Assembly: GCF_024171485.1 (NCBI RefSeq) | Contig: NZ_JALJZX010000001.1 | Location: 310,001-374,000 of the forward strand | DNA from: Chryseobacterium sp. HSC-36S06 | GTDB lineage: Bacteria > Bacteroidota > Bacteroidia > Flavobacteriales > Weeksellaceae | Direction of reading: 5' to 3' | Length of the DNA: 64,000 nt | Shown here: positions 17,199-25,395 of the stretch, piece after piece | Layout: each line of letters opens with the position of its first letter | How positions within the stretch are numbered: position 1 is the stretch's first letter | Program-made: the position numbers and the translations under genes | The notes under the pieces: generated by a model | Told to the model about the DNA's origin: nothing | The model's database searches: none | What the model saw: only the letters and a program-made list of their open reading frames with translations

Positions 17199-18959
17199 TT
17201 AAAATTTATTTTTTAATTCGTCTAACGGAATCTCTATGAAACACCTTTTCCCGGAAGGCAGATATTCGGGAAAACCAAGCGCAGTAAAATCTTTTATAAC
17301 CTGTTCTGCATCAACTTTGTATAGGAAATCGAAGCGCGATTTACTCTGTATTTTATTCCACTGGTTTTGGTAAAAATTCAAAAACTCTTCTTCTGTCCTG
17401 TATTCAAGGATTTCGAAAAGGTTTTCCATGAATTTCATGACCTGTGTTTCTTTCAGTCCTTCGGGAATGGCGTCTATCCGTAGAACATTATCATTGGCGA
17501 TTACCATTTCGAAACCGAGTTCCGGCAGGTATTTCTTAATCGAACGGAATTTGTTTTTCTCCGTTTCATTCATGTGATATTCCAGAGAAAAAAGTAGCGT
17601 ATGTTTTTCGCTGCTGCGCTTTTTCTTTGCATTCCTTTCACTGATCACCAGGCGCTGCATACGACCCAAATCAAGCATCAGGGTTTTTCCGCCTTTGTTG
17701 AAAAGCCAATATCCGTTCGGAAGCCGCATCAAATCCTCATCGAAATCTTCATCTTCAAACAGATTAATTTTAGAAGGTTCGGGTTGAATAGTCTGCTGGT
17801 ACATTGCAGTGAGTGCCGTTCGGTCGCCCCCAGAAGCTCTTTCTTCAAGAAAAGGATTGTAATCGCGGTCTACCGTGATCTCCGGTGCCCGGAAAGTTCC
17901 ACTTTTACTCGTCTGATGAACAAATGCATCAATGCTCGCATCCCTCTCGAAATCCAGACTTGGCGCAACATTATAAATTCCAAGAGATTTTTTGATTGTA
18001 GAACGGACCAGGGCGAAAATCAGGTTTTCATCCTCAAATTTAACTTCTGTTTTCTGAGGATGAATATTGACATCAACTTTCTCGGGATCAAGTTCTAGAA
18101 ACAGGAAAAATGTAGGAATATATCCCGGCAGAAGCAAGCCTTCAAAAGCTTCCTGTACCGCTTTGTTGAAGTAAGCGCTCCGGAAAAACCTTCCGTTGAC
18201 GAAGAAAAACTGTTCACCGCGAACTTTTTTCGCGCCTTCAGGTTTTGCAACAAATCCGTGGAGTTTTACCCAGCCAAGATCTTCCTTTATCGGAACGAGA
18301 ATAGAATGAAGTTTGCGCCCGAAAATTTCTACTATTCTCTGAAGCAAACTCGATTTCCTGAGCCGGAAAATAATATCATCATTATGAAAAAGTTCAAAAT
18401 CGATATTTTCGTGGGCTAAAGCAACTCTTTGAAACTCATCAATAATATGGCGGAATTCTACATTGTTATTTTTGAGAAATTTGCGTCTCGCAGGAACATT
18501 ATAAAATAGATTTTTGACTAAAAAGTTAGAACCTTCTGTAGTCTGTATAGGTTCCTGAAACTGAAACCCGCCGCCTTCGATATAAATATTAGTTCCGGTT
18601 GTAGAATCCTTTGTTTTGGTTTTAAGCTCAACCTGTGCTACCGCTGCGATTGATGCCAACGCTTCACCGCGAAAACCTTTAGTGGAAATGCGGAAAATAT
18701 CTTCGGTAGTACTTATTTTTGAAGTTGCGTGCCTTTCGAATGCTAGCCGCGCATCAGTATCGCTCATACCGCTCCCGTTATCTACCACCTGAATTAAATT
18801 CTTACCTGCCTCGCGCACAATGAGTTCAACTTTGGTCGCGCCTGCATCGATGGCGTTTTCCATGAGTTCTTTTACGATTGAAGCAGGCCGCTGCACCACT
18901 TCGCCCGCAGCAATTTGGTTGGCGACATGATCCGGCAAAAGTTTTATAATATCTGACAT
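17199..18959 (-). CDS. mutL: DNA mismatch repair protein MutL
   Basis: MutL is the GHKL ATPase that couples mismatch recognition by MutS to strand removal. The 586-residue product has the ATPase motifs ELMENAIDAGAT, DNGSGM and TKGFRGEALASIA in the first 110 residues, then the transducer domain and a C-terminal dimerisation domain. The DQHA(X)2E(X)4E endonuclease motif, which I expect in Bacteroidota MutL, is not visible; the equivalent segment appears to read LDLGRMQRLVISER. The ATG at 18959 is preferred over a TTG 18 bp upstream because that TTG lies inside a -7 element. rhomboid follows after 5 bp. Confidence 0.95.
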   Translation of the reverse strand: MSDIIKLLPDHVANQIAAGEVVQRPASIVKELMENAIDAGATKVELIVREAGKNLIQVVDNGSGMSDTDARLAFERHATSKISTTEDIFRISTKGFRGEALASIAAVAQVELKTKTKDSTTGTNIYIEGGGFQFQEPIQTTEGSNFLVKNLFYNVPARRKFLKNNNVEFRHIIDEFQRVALAHENIDFELFHNDDIIFRLRKSSLLQRIVEIFGRKLHSILVPIKEDLGWVKLHGFVAKPEGAKKVRGEQFFFVNGRFFRSAYFNKAVQEAFEGLLLPGYIPTFFLFLELDPEKVDVNIHPQKTEVKFEDENLIFALVRSTIKKSLGIYNVAPSLDFERDASIDAFVHQTSKSGTFRAPEITVDRDYNPFLEERASGGDRTALTAMYQQTIQPEPSKINLFEDEDFDEDLMRLPNGYWLFNKGGKTLMLDLGRMQRLVISERNAKKKRSSEKHTLLFSLEYHMNETEKNKFRSIKKYLPELGFEMVIANDNVLRIDAIPEGLKETQVMKFMENLFEILEYRTEEEFLNFYQNQWNKIQSKSRFDFLYKVDAEQVIKDFTALGFPEYLPSGKRCFIEIPLDELKNKF

Positions 18960-18974
18960 TTTTTTATTCTCCGA

Positions 18975-18982
18975 CAAAAATA
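18975..18982 (-). promoter_or_regulatory. -7 element of mutL
   Basis: On the - strand TATTTTTG matches TAnnTTTG and ends 15 bp before the mutL ATG at 18959. It overlaps a possible TTG start, which is therefore unlikely to be translated. Confidence 0.45.
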
Positions 18983-19031
18983 CGATTAGATTCGGGGTTT
19001 TGTAAATTTAAAAATGAATACTTTTCTGCAA

Positions 19032-19751
19032 TTATTTGTATTTAACTGCATCGATTTTGGTGGTAAGTTTATGAAATATCTTTTTGGAGAAGTTTCTTTG
19101 ATCAGAAAGATGTTTCAGTTCGAAGTTTCTCTTTTTCCGGATGACCATAAAATGATAATCGTCCTGTTCCCAAATTCCATATTTTTCGAAATATATAAGT
19201 TCCAAACCGCTTTGTTCCAGATGCTGCATCAGGGTAAAAAGTTCGACTTCCTGATCAATTACCTGAAGGCTCTCAGGATGGTTAATTCGTGCATAACCAA
19301 TATATTGGGGGTTAGGAATATTGATAAGAATATTGGTTTTTTCAGTAGCGATTTTAGCTAAATTTGCGAAGAGTTCAGCGTGATGTTCTAAAGGAATATG
19401 TTCGATAACATCCATCAAAGTGATCATATCAAAATCTGAATTTTTGGGCTGGTATTTCACCACATCAGCAACATCAAAATGAATATTATTCCTGTCTTTC
19501 AGTTCATTCTTCGCAACGGCCACACTTTTTTCACTAAGATCCACCGCTTCGATAATCCCGTTCTTGACTTTTTTTGCCAAAAGTTTAGTGAAAATTCCAA
19601 CGCCGCAACCCAATTCAAGAACTTTGGAATCGGCATTTAACCCGCCATTCAGCAGCCTTTTATAAAGGGAAATAAGTCTTTCGTTAGCTCCTGTTTTTAT
19701 CTGCCTCTGAACGTATTCATCATAAAAATCAGAGATTTCATTCTGTTTCAT
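19032..19751 (-). CDS. class I SAM-dependent methyltransferase
   Basis: A 239-residue cytosolic methyltransferase. Motif I VLELGCGVGIFTKLL (about 40-54) binds S-adenosylmethionine, AVDLSEKSV supplies the acidic residue for the ribose, and MITLMDVIEHIP is the UbiE/UbiG-like motif II region. The C-terminal half (LINIPNPQYIGYARI) resembles small-molecule or sugar methyltransferases more than rRNA enzymes, but the substrate cannot be told. It lies upstream of mutL on the same strand, but a separate promoter element precedes mutL, so co-transcription is uncertain. Confidence 0.88.
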   Translation of the reverse strand: MKQNEISDFYDEYVQRQIKTGANERLISLYKRLLNGGLNADSKVLELGCGVGIFTKLLAKKVKNGIIEAVDLSEKSVAVAKNELKDRNNIHFDVADVVKYQPKNSDFDMITLMDVIEHIPLEHHAELFANLAKIATEKTNILINIPNPQYIGYARINHPESLQVIDQEVELFTLMQHLEQSGLELIYFEKYGIWEQDDYHFMVIRKKRNFELKHLSDQRNFSKKIFHKLTTKIDAVKYK

Positions 19752-19789
19752 TGCGTAAAAATAATGATTTTATTTTTTGCTTAAATACA

Positions 19790-19818
19790 TAAAAAAACTT
19801 CCTGATTCCTCAGGAAGT
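19790..19818 (-). terminator. terminator after the prolyl oligopeptidase gene
   Basis: ACTTCCTGA (19797-19805) pairs perfectly with TCAGGAAGT (19810-19818) around a 4-base loop. Read on the - strand it ends in a T run (A residues at 19791-19796). Confidence 0.85.
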
Positions 19819-19842
19819 TAATATTCAGTTACGTGGTTTTTA

Positions 19843-21957
19843 TTACTTCTTCAAAGCTTTAATTCCCATTTCATACAGCGCAAAACTCAATAAATCAGCA
19901 TTTTCGCCAATAACCTGATCTGTACTTCTGCCTGCTCCGTGGCCTGCATTTACTTCAATTCTCACTAAAACAGGATTGTTGCACGACTGTTTTTCCTGTA
20001 GCTCTGCACCAAATTTAAATGAGTGCGCAGGAACAACCCGGTCATCGTGATCACTTGTTATAATCATGGTTGAAGGATAGCAAACCCCTTTTTTCACTTG
20101 GTGAACCGGCGAGTATGATTTCAGATATTCGAACATTTCTTTGCTGTCTTCGGCAGTTCCGTAATCGTAGCTCCAACCTGCGCCGGCTGTAAATTTATTA
20201 TATCGCAACATGTCTAAAACGCCAACTCCCGGGAAAGCAACTTTCGCCAGATCAGGACGCATCGTCATGGTTGCTCCCACTAAAAGTCCACCATTTGAAC
20301 GGCCTGAAAGCGCCATATATTCTTTTGAAGTATAGCCTTTCTGCTGAAGATATTCTCCGGCAGCGATAAAATCATCAAATACATTTTTCTTCTGCATTTT
20401 GGTGCCCGCATCGTGCCATTTCTTTCCGTATTCGCCACCGCCACGAATGTTTGGCACAGCGTAAATTCCACCATTTTCCATCCAGATTGCGTTTACCACA
20501 GAAAATGCCGGCTGTAAACTGATATTGAATCCACCGTAAGAATATAAAATCGTCGGATTTTTACCGTCGAGTTTTGTTCCTTTTTTGTAGTTGATCATCA
20601 TCGGGATTTTGGTTCCGTCTTTCGAAGTATAAAAAACCTGCTCCGAAACATAATTTTCTGGATTGAATTTTACGTTCGGTTTTTGATAAACCTCAGATTT
20701 CCCGCTGTCGGCATTGAATTTATAGATCGTTCCCGGCGTAATATAGTTTGTGAATGAAAAATACAGATCTTTTTCTTTCTCCTTACCGCCAAAGCCGGAC
20801 GCTGTGCCAATTCCAGGGAGCTCAATTGTTCTGATAAGATTTCCGTCATAATCAAACTGCTTTACGCTGGTCACCGCATCTTTCATATATCTGGCGAAAA
20901 TGTATCCTCCGCCTGTGGAGATGCTTAACACGTTTTCAGTTTCAGGAATCACATCAGTCCAAACATTCGGATTGTTGATGTTGAATTTCACCAAACGCAT
21001 ATTCGGAGCGTTTTTATCGGTCAATGCATAGATGACATCACCTTTGGAATCGATAAAATCGGTGTTGAATTCATAACCTTTCTGTACAGGAATAAAATCG
21101 GTTTTATTTTTAAGATCTTTAATATAAAGTTCGTTTCCGTTGGTGGCTTCAGAAGCACTTAAAATCTCATATCTTTCATCATCGGAAACACCGATTCCCA
21201 TGTATCTGCGCTTGAAATCTTCGCCACCAATTACCAGTCTGTCGGCAGCCTGTTTTGTCCCAAGTTTATGGAAATACACCTTATGAGTGTCTGTTTTTGC
21301 CGAAAGTTCGCTTCCTTTCGGTTTGTCGTAACTTGAATAATAGAATCCTTCATCACCCAACCACGATGTTCCGGAAAACTTCACGTCTACAATGGTTTCA
21401 TCAATGATTTCTTTGGTTAAAGCATTCATAATGATGATTTTATTCCAGTCGCTACCGCCTTCTGAAATTCTGTATGCTACGAGATTCCCCTTTTTATTGA
21501 AGGAAACTCCGGCAAGAGACGTAGTTCCTTTATCAGAAAATTTATTGGGATCCAGGAAAACTTCAGTTTTACCATTTTTATCGGTTCTGTAAAGTACAGA
21601 TTGCGCCTGCAGACCGTCGTTTTTATAGAAATAGGTGTAATCTCCCTCTTTAAACGGCGCGCCGATTTTTTCATAATTCCAGATATCTTTCAGCTGAGAT
21701 CTGAGTTCTTCCCGAAAAGGAATATGGGCAAGATAATTATTGGTAAAAGCTACTTCGCGCTGAACCCAGTCTTTGGTATCTGCGGCCATGTCATCCTCTA
21801 ACCAACGGAAAGGATCTTCTACCTTCGTACCAAAATATTCGTCGGTATGGATCACTTTTTTTGTCTCCGGATAATTGAGGGAATTGTTCATTTTTTGAGT
21901 AGTACAGGAAGCAAAAAACAAGGCTCCTGTCAGCATAATAATTGAATTGGTCTTCAT
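19843..21957 (-). CDS. prolyl oligopeptidase family (S9A) lipoprotein
   Basis: A 704-residue serine peptidase that should cleave short proline-containing peptides in the periplasm or at the outer membrane. A lipoprotein signal ends in FASC (Cys 18). A seven-bladed propeller domain follows (about 75-430), starting after DPFRWLEDD, a hallmark of the S9A family. The C-terminal alpha/beta-hydrolase domain has the nucleophile Ser 554 in SGRSNGGLL, the Asp in SDHDDRVVP and the His in NAGHGAG. Length is typical for the family. It is monocistronic, with its own -7 element and terminator. No type IX secretion C-terminal domain is visible. Confidence 0.94.
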   Translation of the reverse strand: MKTNSIIMLTGALFFASCTTQKMNNSLNYPETKKVIHTDEYFGTKVEDPFRWLEDDMAADTKDWVQREVAFTNNYLAHIPFREELRSQLKDIWNYEKIGAPFKEGDYTYFYKNDGLQAQSVLYRTDKNGKTEVFLDPNKFSDKGTTSLAGVSFNKKGNLVAYRISEGGSDWNKIIIMNALTKEIIDETIVDVKFSGTSWLGDEGFYYSSYDKPKGSELSAKTDTHKVYFHKLGTKQAADRLVIGGEDFKRRYMGIGVSDDERYEILSASEATNGNELYIKDLKNKTDFIPVQKGYEFNTDFIDSKGDVIYALTDKNAPNMRLVKFNINNPNVWTDVIPETENVLSISTGGGYIFARYMKDAVTSVKQFDYDGNLIRTIELPGIGTASGFGGKEKEKDLYFSFTNYITPGTIYKFNADSGKSEVYQKPNVKFNPENYVSEQVFYTSKDGTKIPMMINYKKGTKLDGKNPTILYSYGGFNISLQPAFSVVNAIWMENGGIYAVPNIRGGGEYGKKWHDAGTKMQKKNVFDDFIAAGEYLQQKGYTSKEYMALSGRSNGGLLVGATMTMRPDLAKVAFPGVGVLDMLRYNKFTAGAGWSYDYGTAEDSKEMFEYLKSYSPVHQVKKGVCYPSTMIITSDHDDRVVPAHSFKFGAELQEKQSCNNPVLVRIEVNAGHGAGRSTDQVIGENADLLSFALYEMGIKALKK

Positions 21958-21971
21958 TTAAACAGTTTTTT

Positions 21972-21979
21972 CAAATTTA
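21972..21979 (-). promoter_or_regulatory. -7 element of the prolyl oligopeptidase gene
   Basis: On the - strand TAAATTTG matches TAnnTTTG and ends 14 bp before the ATG at 21957. No TTG -33 box is present at the usual spacing. Confidence 0.5.
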
Positions 21980-22091
21980 TAAAATTAAAACTGTATTAAG
22001 GTACAGCACTCCAATATTAACAAACTTTAAAAGTAATTGTTGCCAAAAAGGAATGGGATTTGCTTAACTTTCATGAATAAAAGTATTAAAA

Positions 22092-22286
22092 ATGAGAAAA
22101 GAAACAGGTGTATTATTGGCTGGAAGCCTCGGAGTGATAGTTGGTCTCGGCATATTTGGTATTAAAAAATTTTTCGCCAAAAAACATAAAGACTACCACG
22201 ATTACTACTCTGATTTTCACCGCCACTTTGAAAAACGATATAGAGATGATGGGCATCATGGTGTAGAATATTTAGCAATGCAATAA
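22092..22286 (+). CDS. small membrane protein with charged His/Tyr-rich tail, function unknown
   Basis: A 64-residue frame starting at ATG 22092. Residues 6-24 (GVLLAGSLGVIVGLGIFGI) form one glycine-rich membrane helix followed by a positive stop-transfer patch KKFFAKKHK. The C-terminal 35 residues are rich in H, Y, D and R (DYHDYYSDFHRHFEK). The glycine zipper-like helix plus charged tail recalls YtxH-like small proteins, but no family is recognised. A clear terminator follows 22 bp after the stop and the gene stands in its own intergenic space, which supports its being real. Confidence 0.6.
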   Translation: MRKETGVLLAGSLGVIVGLGIFGIKKFFAKKHKDYHDYYSDFHRHFEKRYRDDGHHGVEYLAMQ

Positions 22287-22307
22287 TTTTTCATCTTCAT
22301 AAACATT

Positions 22308-22339
22308 AATCCTGAGTTCTTCGAATTCGGGATTTTTTT
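22308..22339 (+). terminator. terminator after the small membrane protein
   Basis: AATCCTGAG pairs with ATTCGGGATT (one T-G wobble in the stem plus one at the loop end) and is followed by a run of T residues to 22339. Confidence 0.7.
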
Positions 22340-22387
22340 GTGGAAAGGTGAAACCTTAAAACTCACTATATAAGAGGAAGCAGAAAT

Positions 22388-22395
22388 TATTTTTG
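22388..22395 (+). promoter_or_regulatory. -7 element of the radical SAM gene
   Basis: TATTTTTG matches TAnnTTTG and lies 23 bp before the ATG at 22419, downstream of the preceding terminator. Confidence 0.45.
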
Positions 22396-22418
22396 TAACC
22401 AACTTCAAAAACATTTTA

Positions 22419-23462
22419 ATGTCCAGTGAAAATTTCATCAAAGGTCAGGGCGCACAGCGAAATGAGATCAACCGTTTCGACAAGTATACCTTTGAATCTG
22501 AGGAAGACGATTTTCTGAAGACAAAGACTACTTTCACAGAAGTTTTCCCGAAAACAATCGTAAACGAAGTAAAAAGTCCGGATTTAAGGATGGAGTATTC
22601 CCTAAACCCTTATCAAGGCTGCGAACACGGCTGCTCATACTGTTTTGCGAGACCTACGCACGAATTCTGGGGATATTCCGCCGGCACAGATTTCGAGCGA
22701 AAAATCATGGTCAAGAAAAATGCTCCTGACCTGCTTGAAAAATTCTTTCAGAAAAGAAATTATGTTCCGAAAACCATTACCCTTTCAGGAAATACCGACT
22801 GTTATCAACCTGCCGAAAGAGAATTTGAAATAACGCGGAAAATTCTGAAACTTTGCTTGGATTACCGGCACCCGGTTTCTATTCTAACGAAAAACGCTTT
22901 GGTTTTGAGAGATTTAGACATTCTGAAACCTTTGTCTGAACAGAATCTGGTTTCTGTTTCGTTCAGCATTCCGACCATCAATGAAGAGATCCGCCGAAAA
23001 ATGGAGCCGCGAACTTCCTCTGTAAAAAATAAACTAAAAGCCATCGAAATTTTAAGCGGACATAAAATCCCTGTCGGCGTTATGGTTGCGCCCGTCATTC
23101 CGGGCTTAACAAGTGACGAAAGCCTTAACATATTAAAAACTATTTCTGAAGCGGGCGCGCAAAAATTCGGATATGTTTTGGTTAGACTGAATGATACGGT
23201 TGAACCGGTTTTTATCAACTGGATTAACGCCAACTTTCCCGACAGAGCAGAAAAAGTCCTGAACCTCATCCGTTCCATGCGCGGCGGAAAACTTGGCGAT
23301 AAAAGATTTCACGAACGCTATAAAGGCGAGGGAAATATTGCTGAAATGATTCACGATACCTTTGCTTTAGGCAGAAGAAAATTCTTCGCTGACAAAGAAA
23401 TAACCCCACTTTCGACTGAAAAATTCACGGGCAGTAGAGACCAGCAATTAAAACTTTTTTAA
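22419..23462 (+). CDS. PA0069-type radical SAM protein
   Basis: A 347-residue radical SAM enzyme. The 4Fe-4S cluster cysteines are in CEHGCSYC (CxxxCxxC, about residue 68-75), within YSLNPYQGCEHGCSYCFAR, which is the signature of the PA0069/Rv2578c group distantly related to spore photoproduct lyase. SAM-binding and barrel segments TLSGNTDCYQPAE and VMVAPVIPGLTSDE follow. There is no signal peptide, so it is cytosolic. The reaction of this group is not established; a DNA-repair or tRNA role is speculation. Downstream, the SpmAB-type gene is separated by 86 bp without a clear terminator. Confidence 0.9.
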   Translation: MSSENFIKGQGAQRNEINRFDKYTFESEEDDFLKTKTTFTEVFPKTIVNEVKSPDLRMEYSLNPYQGCEHGCSYCFARPTHEFWGYSAGTDFERKIMVKKNAPDLLEKFFQKRNYVPKTITLSGNTDCYQPAEREFEITRKILKLCLDYRHPVSILTKNALVLRDLDILKPLSEQNLVSVSFSIPTINEEIRRKMEPRTSSVKNKLKAIEILSGHKIPVGVMVAPVIPGLTSDESLNILKTISEAGAQKFGYVLVRLNDTVEPVFINWINANFPDRAEKVLNLIRSMRGGKLGDKRFHERYKGEGNIAEMIHDTFALGRRKFFADKEITPLSTEKFTGSRDQQLKLF

Positions 23463-23548
23463 GCCACTGCTTATCTATCCAAGAAATTTTTTGGCGGCTC
23501 ATCCCAATTGCATAAACTTTTTAGTTATTTTTAACAAAATTTTCAGCA

Positions 23549-24952
23549 ATGGTTTTAAGCAGAATTTGGAGCGCATTTATAATTGTTGCCATCTTGGTTG
23601 CAAGTATAAAATATTTATTTTCAGATAATTACAAAGCAATTTACAATGACATGGTGGTCGGCAAAAGCGGCGACACTGTGCAGATTGCTTCAAAAAAAAT
23701 AACCGAACTGAATCCCGAAATCCAGAGCCAACTGCTTGCAAATCCGGATTTTGATCAGAATCGGGTTCATTACAAAACAGATTCTGCAAAATCTGAGGTT
23801 CAAATTTATCGTGTTCAGGAAACCGATGGCGTTATCGGAACTTCCGAAACCGCCGTAAAAATCTGTCTCGGTTTGATCGGAATTATGACGCTTTTTATGG
23901 GTTTCATGAGCATCGCCGAAAAAGCCGGCGGAATCAATTTATTATCACGATTAATACAGCCGTTCTTCTCCAAATTATTTCCCGAGATCCCAAAAAACCA
24001 TCCTTCATTCGGACATATGTTGCTTAATTTCAGCGCCAATTTACTAGGTCTGGATAATGCGGCAACGCCTTTCGGACTGAAGGCGATGGAAAGTCTGCAA
24101 ACTTTAAATCCTGATAAAGAAAGGGCCAGCAATTCGCAGATTATGTTTCTGTGCCTGCACGCCGGAGGTTTAACATTGATTCCGGTTTCAATTATTGCAA
24201 TTCGTGCCTCGATGGGATCGGCAACGCCTACAGATATTTTTCTTCCCTGCATGATCGCAACTTTTGCAGCAACTATGGCGGCGATGATAATCGTTTCTAT
24301 TCATCAGAAAATCAATCTTTTTCAGCCTGCTGTCATCGCATACGTCGGCGGAATATCTGTGATCGTGGGATTATTGGTGGTTTATTTGGTGCAACTTACA
24401 AAAGAAGGCCTCGATAATTTCAGTATGCTTTTGAGCAACGGAATTATTCTGCTCATCTTCTTCGCCATTGTTATTGGTGCAGTGTATAAAAAAATTAATG
24501 TCTTCGATGCTTTTGTTGACGGCGCGAAAGAAGGATTCTGGACCTGTGTGAAAATCATTCCTTACCTGGTGGGGATGCTTATCGCTATTTCTTTGCTAAG
24601 AACTTCCGGAGTTTTTGATGTTTTAATTGACGGAATGAAATGGGTAGCAGCAGTGGTAGGTTTCGACACCAGATTTGTTGATGGTTTACCAACCGCGCTG
24701 ATTAAACCGCTTTCCGGTTCCGGTGCACGCGGAATGATGGTCGATACGATGCAGACTTTCGGAGCCGACAGTTTCCAGGGAAGATTGGCGGCCGTTTTAC
24801 AAGGAAGCTCAGATACCACTTTTTATGTCATTGCAGTGTATTTCGGAGCAGTTGGAATTAAAAACACCAGATATACCGTAACAGCAATGCTTTTAGCTGA
24901 TCTCGTTGGAATTATTACTTCCGTGATTCTAGCTTATATTTTCTTCGCCTAA
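23549..24952 (+). CDS. SpmA/SpmB-type nucleoside recognition (Gate) domain membrane protein
   Basis: A 467-residue polytopic membrane protein that combines the SpmA-like and SpmB-like Gate domains in one chain. The N-terminal half contains GLIGIMTLFMGFMSIAEKAGG and NLLGLDNAATPFGLKAM. The C-terminal half contains IPYLVGMLIAISLLRTSGV and LPTALIKPLSGSGARGMM, the known SpmA and SpmB hallmarks. A soluble segment of about 70 residues (30-100) follows the first helix. In Bacillus the separate proteins support spore core dehydration, a process absent here, so the role is unknown; transport is inferred from the Gate fold. The following small gene lies 10 bp downstream. Confidence 0.9.
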   Translation: MVLSRIWSAFIIVAILVASIKYLFSDNYKAIYNDMVVGKSGDTVQIASKKITELNPEIQSQLLANPDFDQNRVHYKTDSAKSEVQIYRVQETDGVIGTSETAVKICLGLIGIMTLFMGFMSIAEKAGGINLLSRLIQPFFSKLFPEIPKNHPSFGHMLLNFSANLLGLDNAATPFGLKAMESLQTLNPDKERASNSQIMFLCLHAGGLTLIPVSIIAIRASMGSATPTDIFLPCMIATFAATMAAMIIVSIHQKINLFQPAVIAYVGGISVIVGLLVVYLVQLTKEGLDNFSMLLSNGIILLIFFAIVIGAVYKKINVFDAFVDGAKEGFWTCVKIIPYLVGMLIAISLLRTSGVFDVLIDGMKWVAAVVGFDTRFVDGLPTALIKPLSGSGARGMMVDTMQTFGADSFQGRLAAVLQGSSDTTFYVIAVYFGAVGIKNTRYTVTAMLLADLVGIITSVILAYIFFA

Positions 24953-24962
24953 AAAATTCAAT

Positions 24963-25349
24963 ATGATACACGATAAAGATTACATCATCAGAATTGTAAA
25001 ACAGTTTTCAGAATTTCTGTCGAAAATGATTTTAGGAGGAAAAAATGAAGGCGATCTTACTGAACTCGAACGTGTTTTCGACACCAACATGAGAGATACC
25101 TTTAAAATGAGTTTCGAAGAACTTGCTCTCAAATCAAGCGACGAAATCACAGATCTGATAAGCACAAAAGACACAGCGCACCATATTCCATATTTTGAAC
25201 TTCTGGGGCATCTGTTCTATTTTAAAAATAAGGAGAATCCAAGTCCGGATCTCGCGGCGAAGGCAAAGGGTTTTTACGAAACCTATCTGCAGAAAAGCGG
25301 AATATTTTCAATGCCGATTGTGTCGAGAATTAACGAATTGAAGGCATAA
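24963..25349 (+). CDS. small helical cytosolic protein, function unknown
   Basis: A 128-residue, apparently all-helical protein without a signal peptide or membrane segment. I do not recognise a family with confidence; the opening DKDYIIRIVKQFSEFLSKMI and the body are reminiscent of DUF6483-type or TPR-like helical proteins. Acidic residues and lysines are spread evenly and there is no cysteine. It starts at ATG 24963, 10 bp after the SpmAB-type gene, so the two are probably co-transcribed. That linkage is the only clue to its role. The TolC-like gene begins 46 bp later. Confidence 0.75.
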   Translation: MIHDKDYIIRIVKQFSEFLSKMILGGKNEGDLTELERVFDTNMRDTFKMSFEELALKSSDEITDLISTKDTAHHIPYFELLGHLFYFKNKENPSPDLAAKAKGFYETYLQKSGIFSMPIVSRINELKA

Positions 25350-25395
25350 GTGTAACAAAATCATAAAAATTGCGTCTTATTCTTTAAAATTTCCC

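Noticed and set aside
19014-19361. 115-codon + strand open frame opposite the methyltransferase gene
   Set aside because: The - strand carries clear SAM-binding motifs; the + strand product has no recognisable features.
22862-23278. 138-codon open frame on the - strand inside the radical SAM gene
   Set aside because: It is antisense to the conserved radical SAM barrel and has no recognisable motif; coding on the + strand explains the region.
23815-24252. 145-codon open frame on the - strand inside the SpmAB-type gene
   Set aside because: It is opposite a conserved membrane protein and shows no family features.
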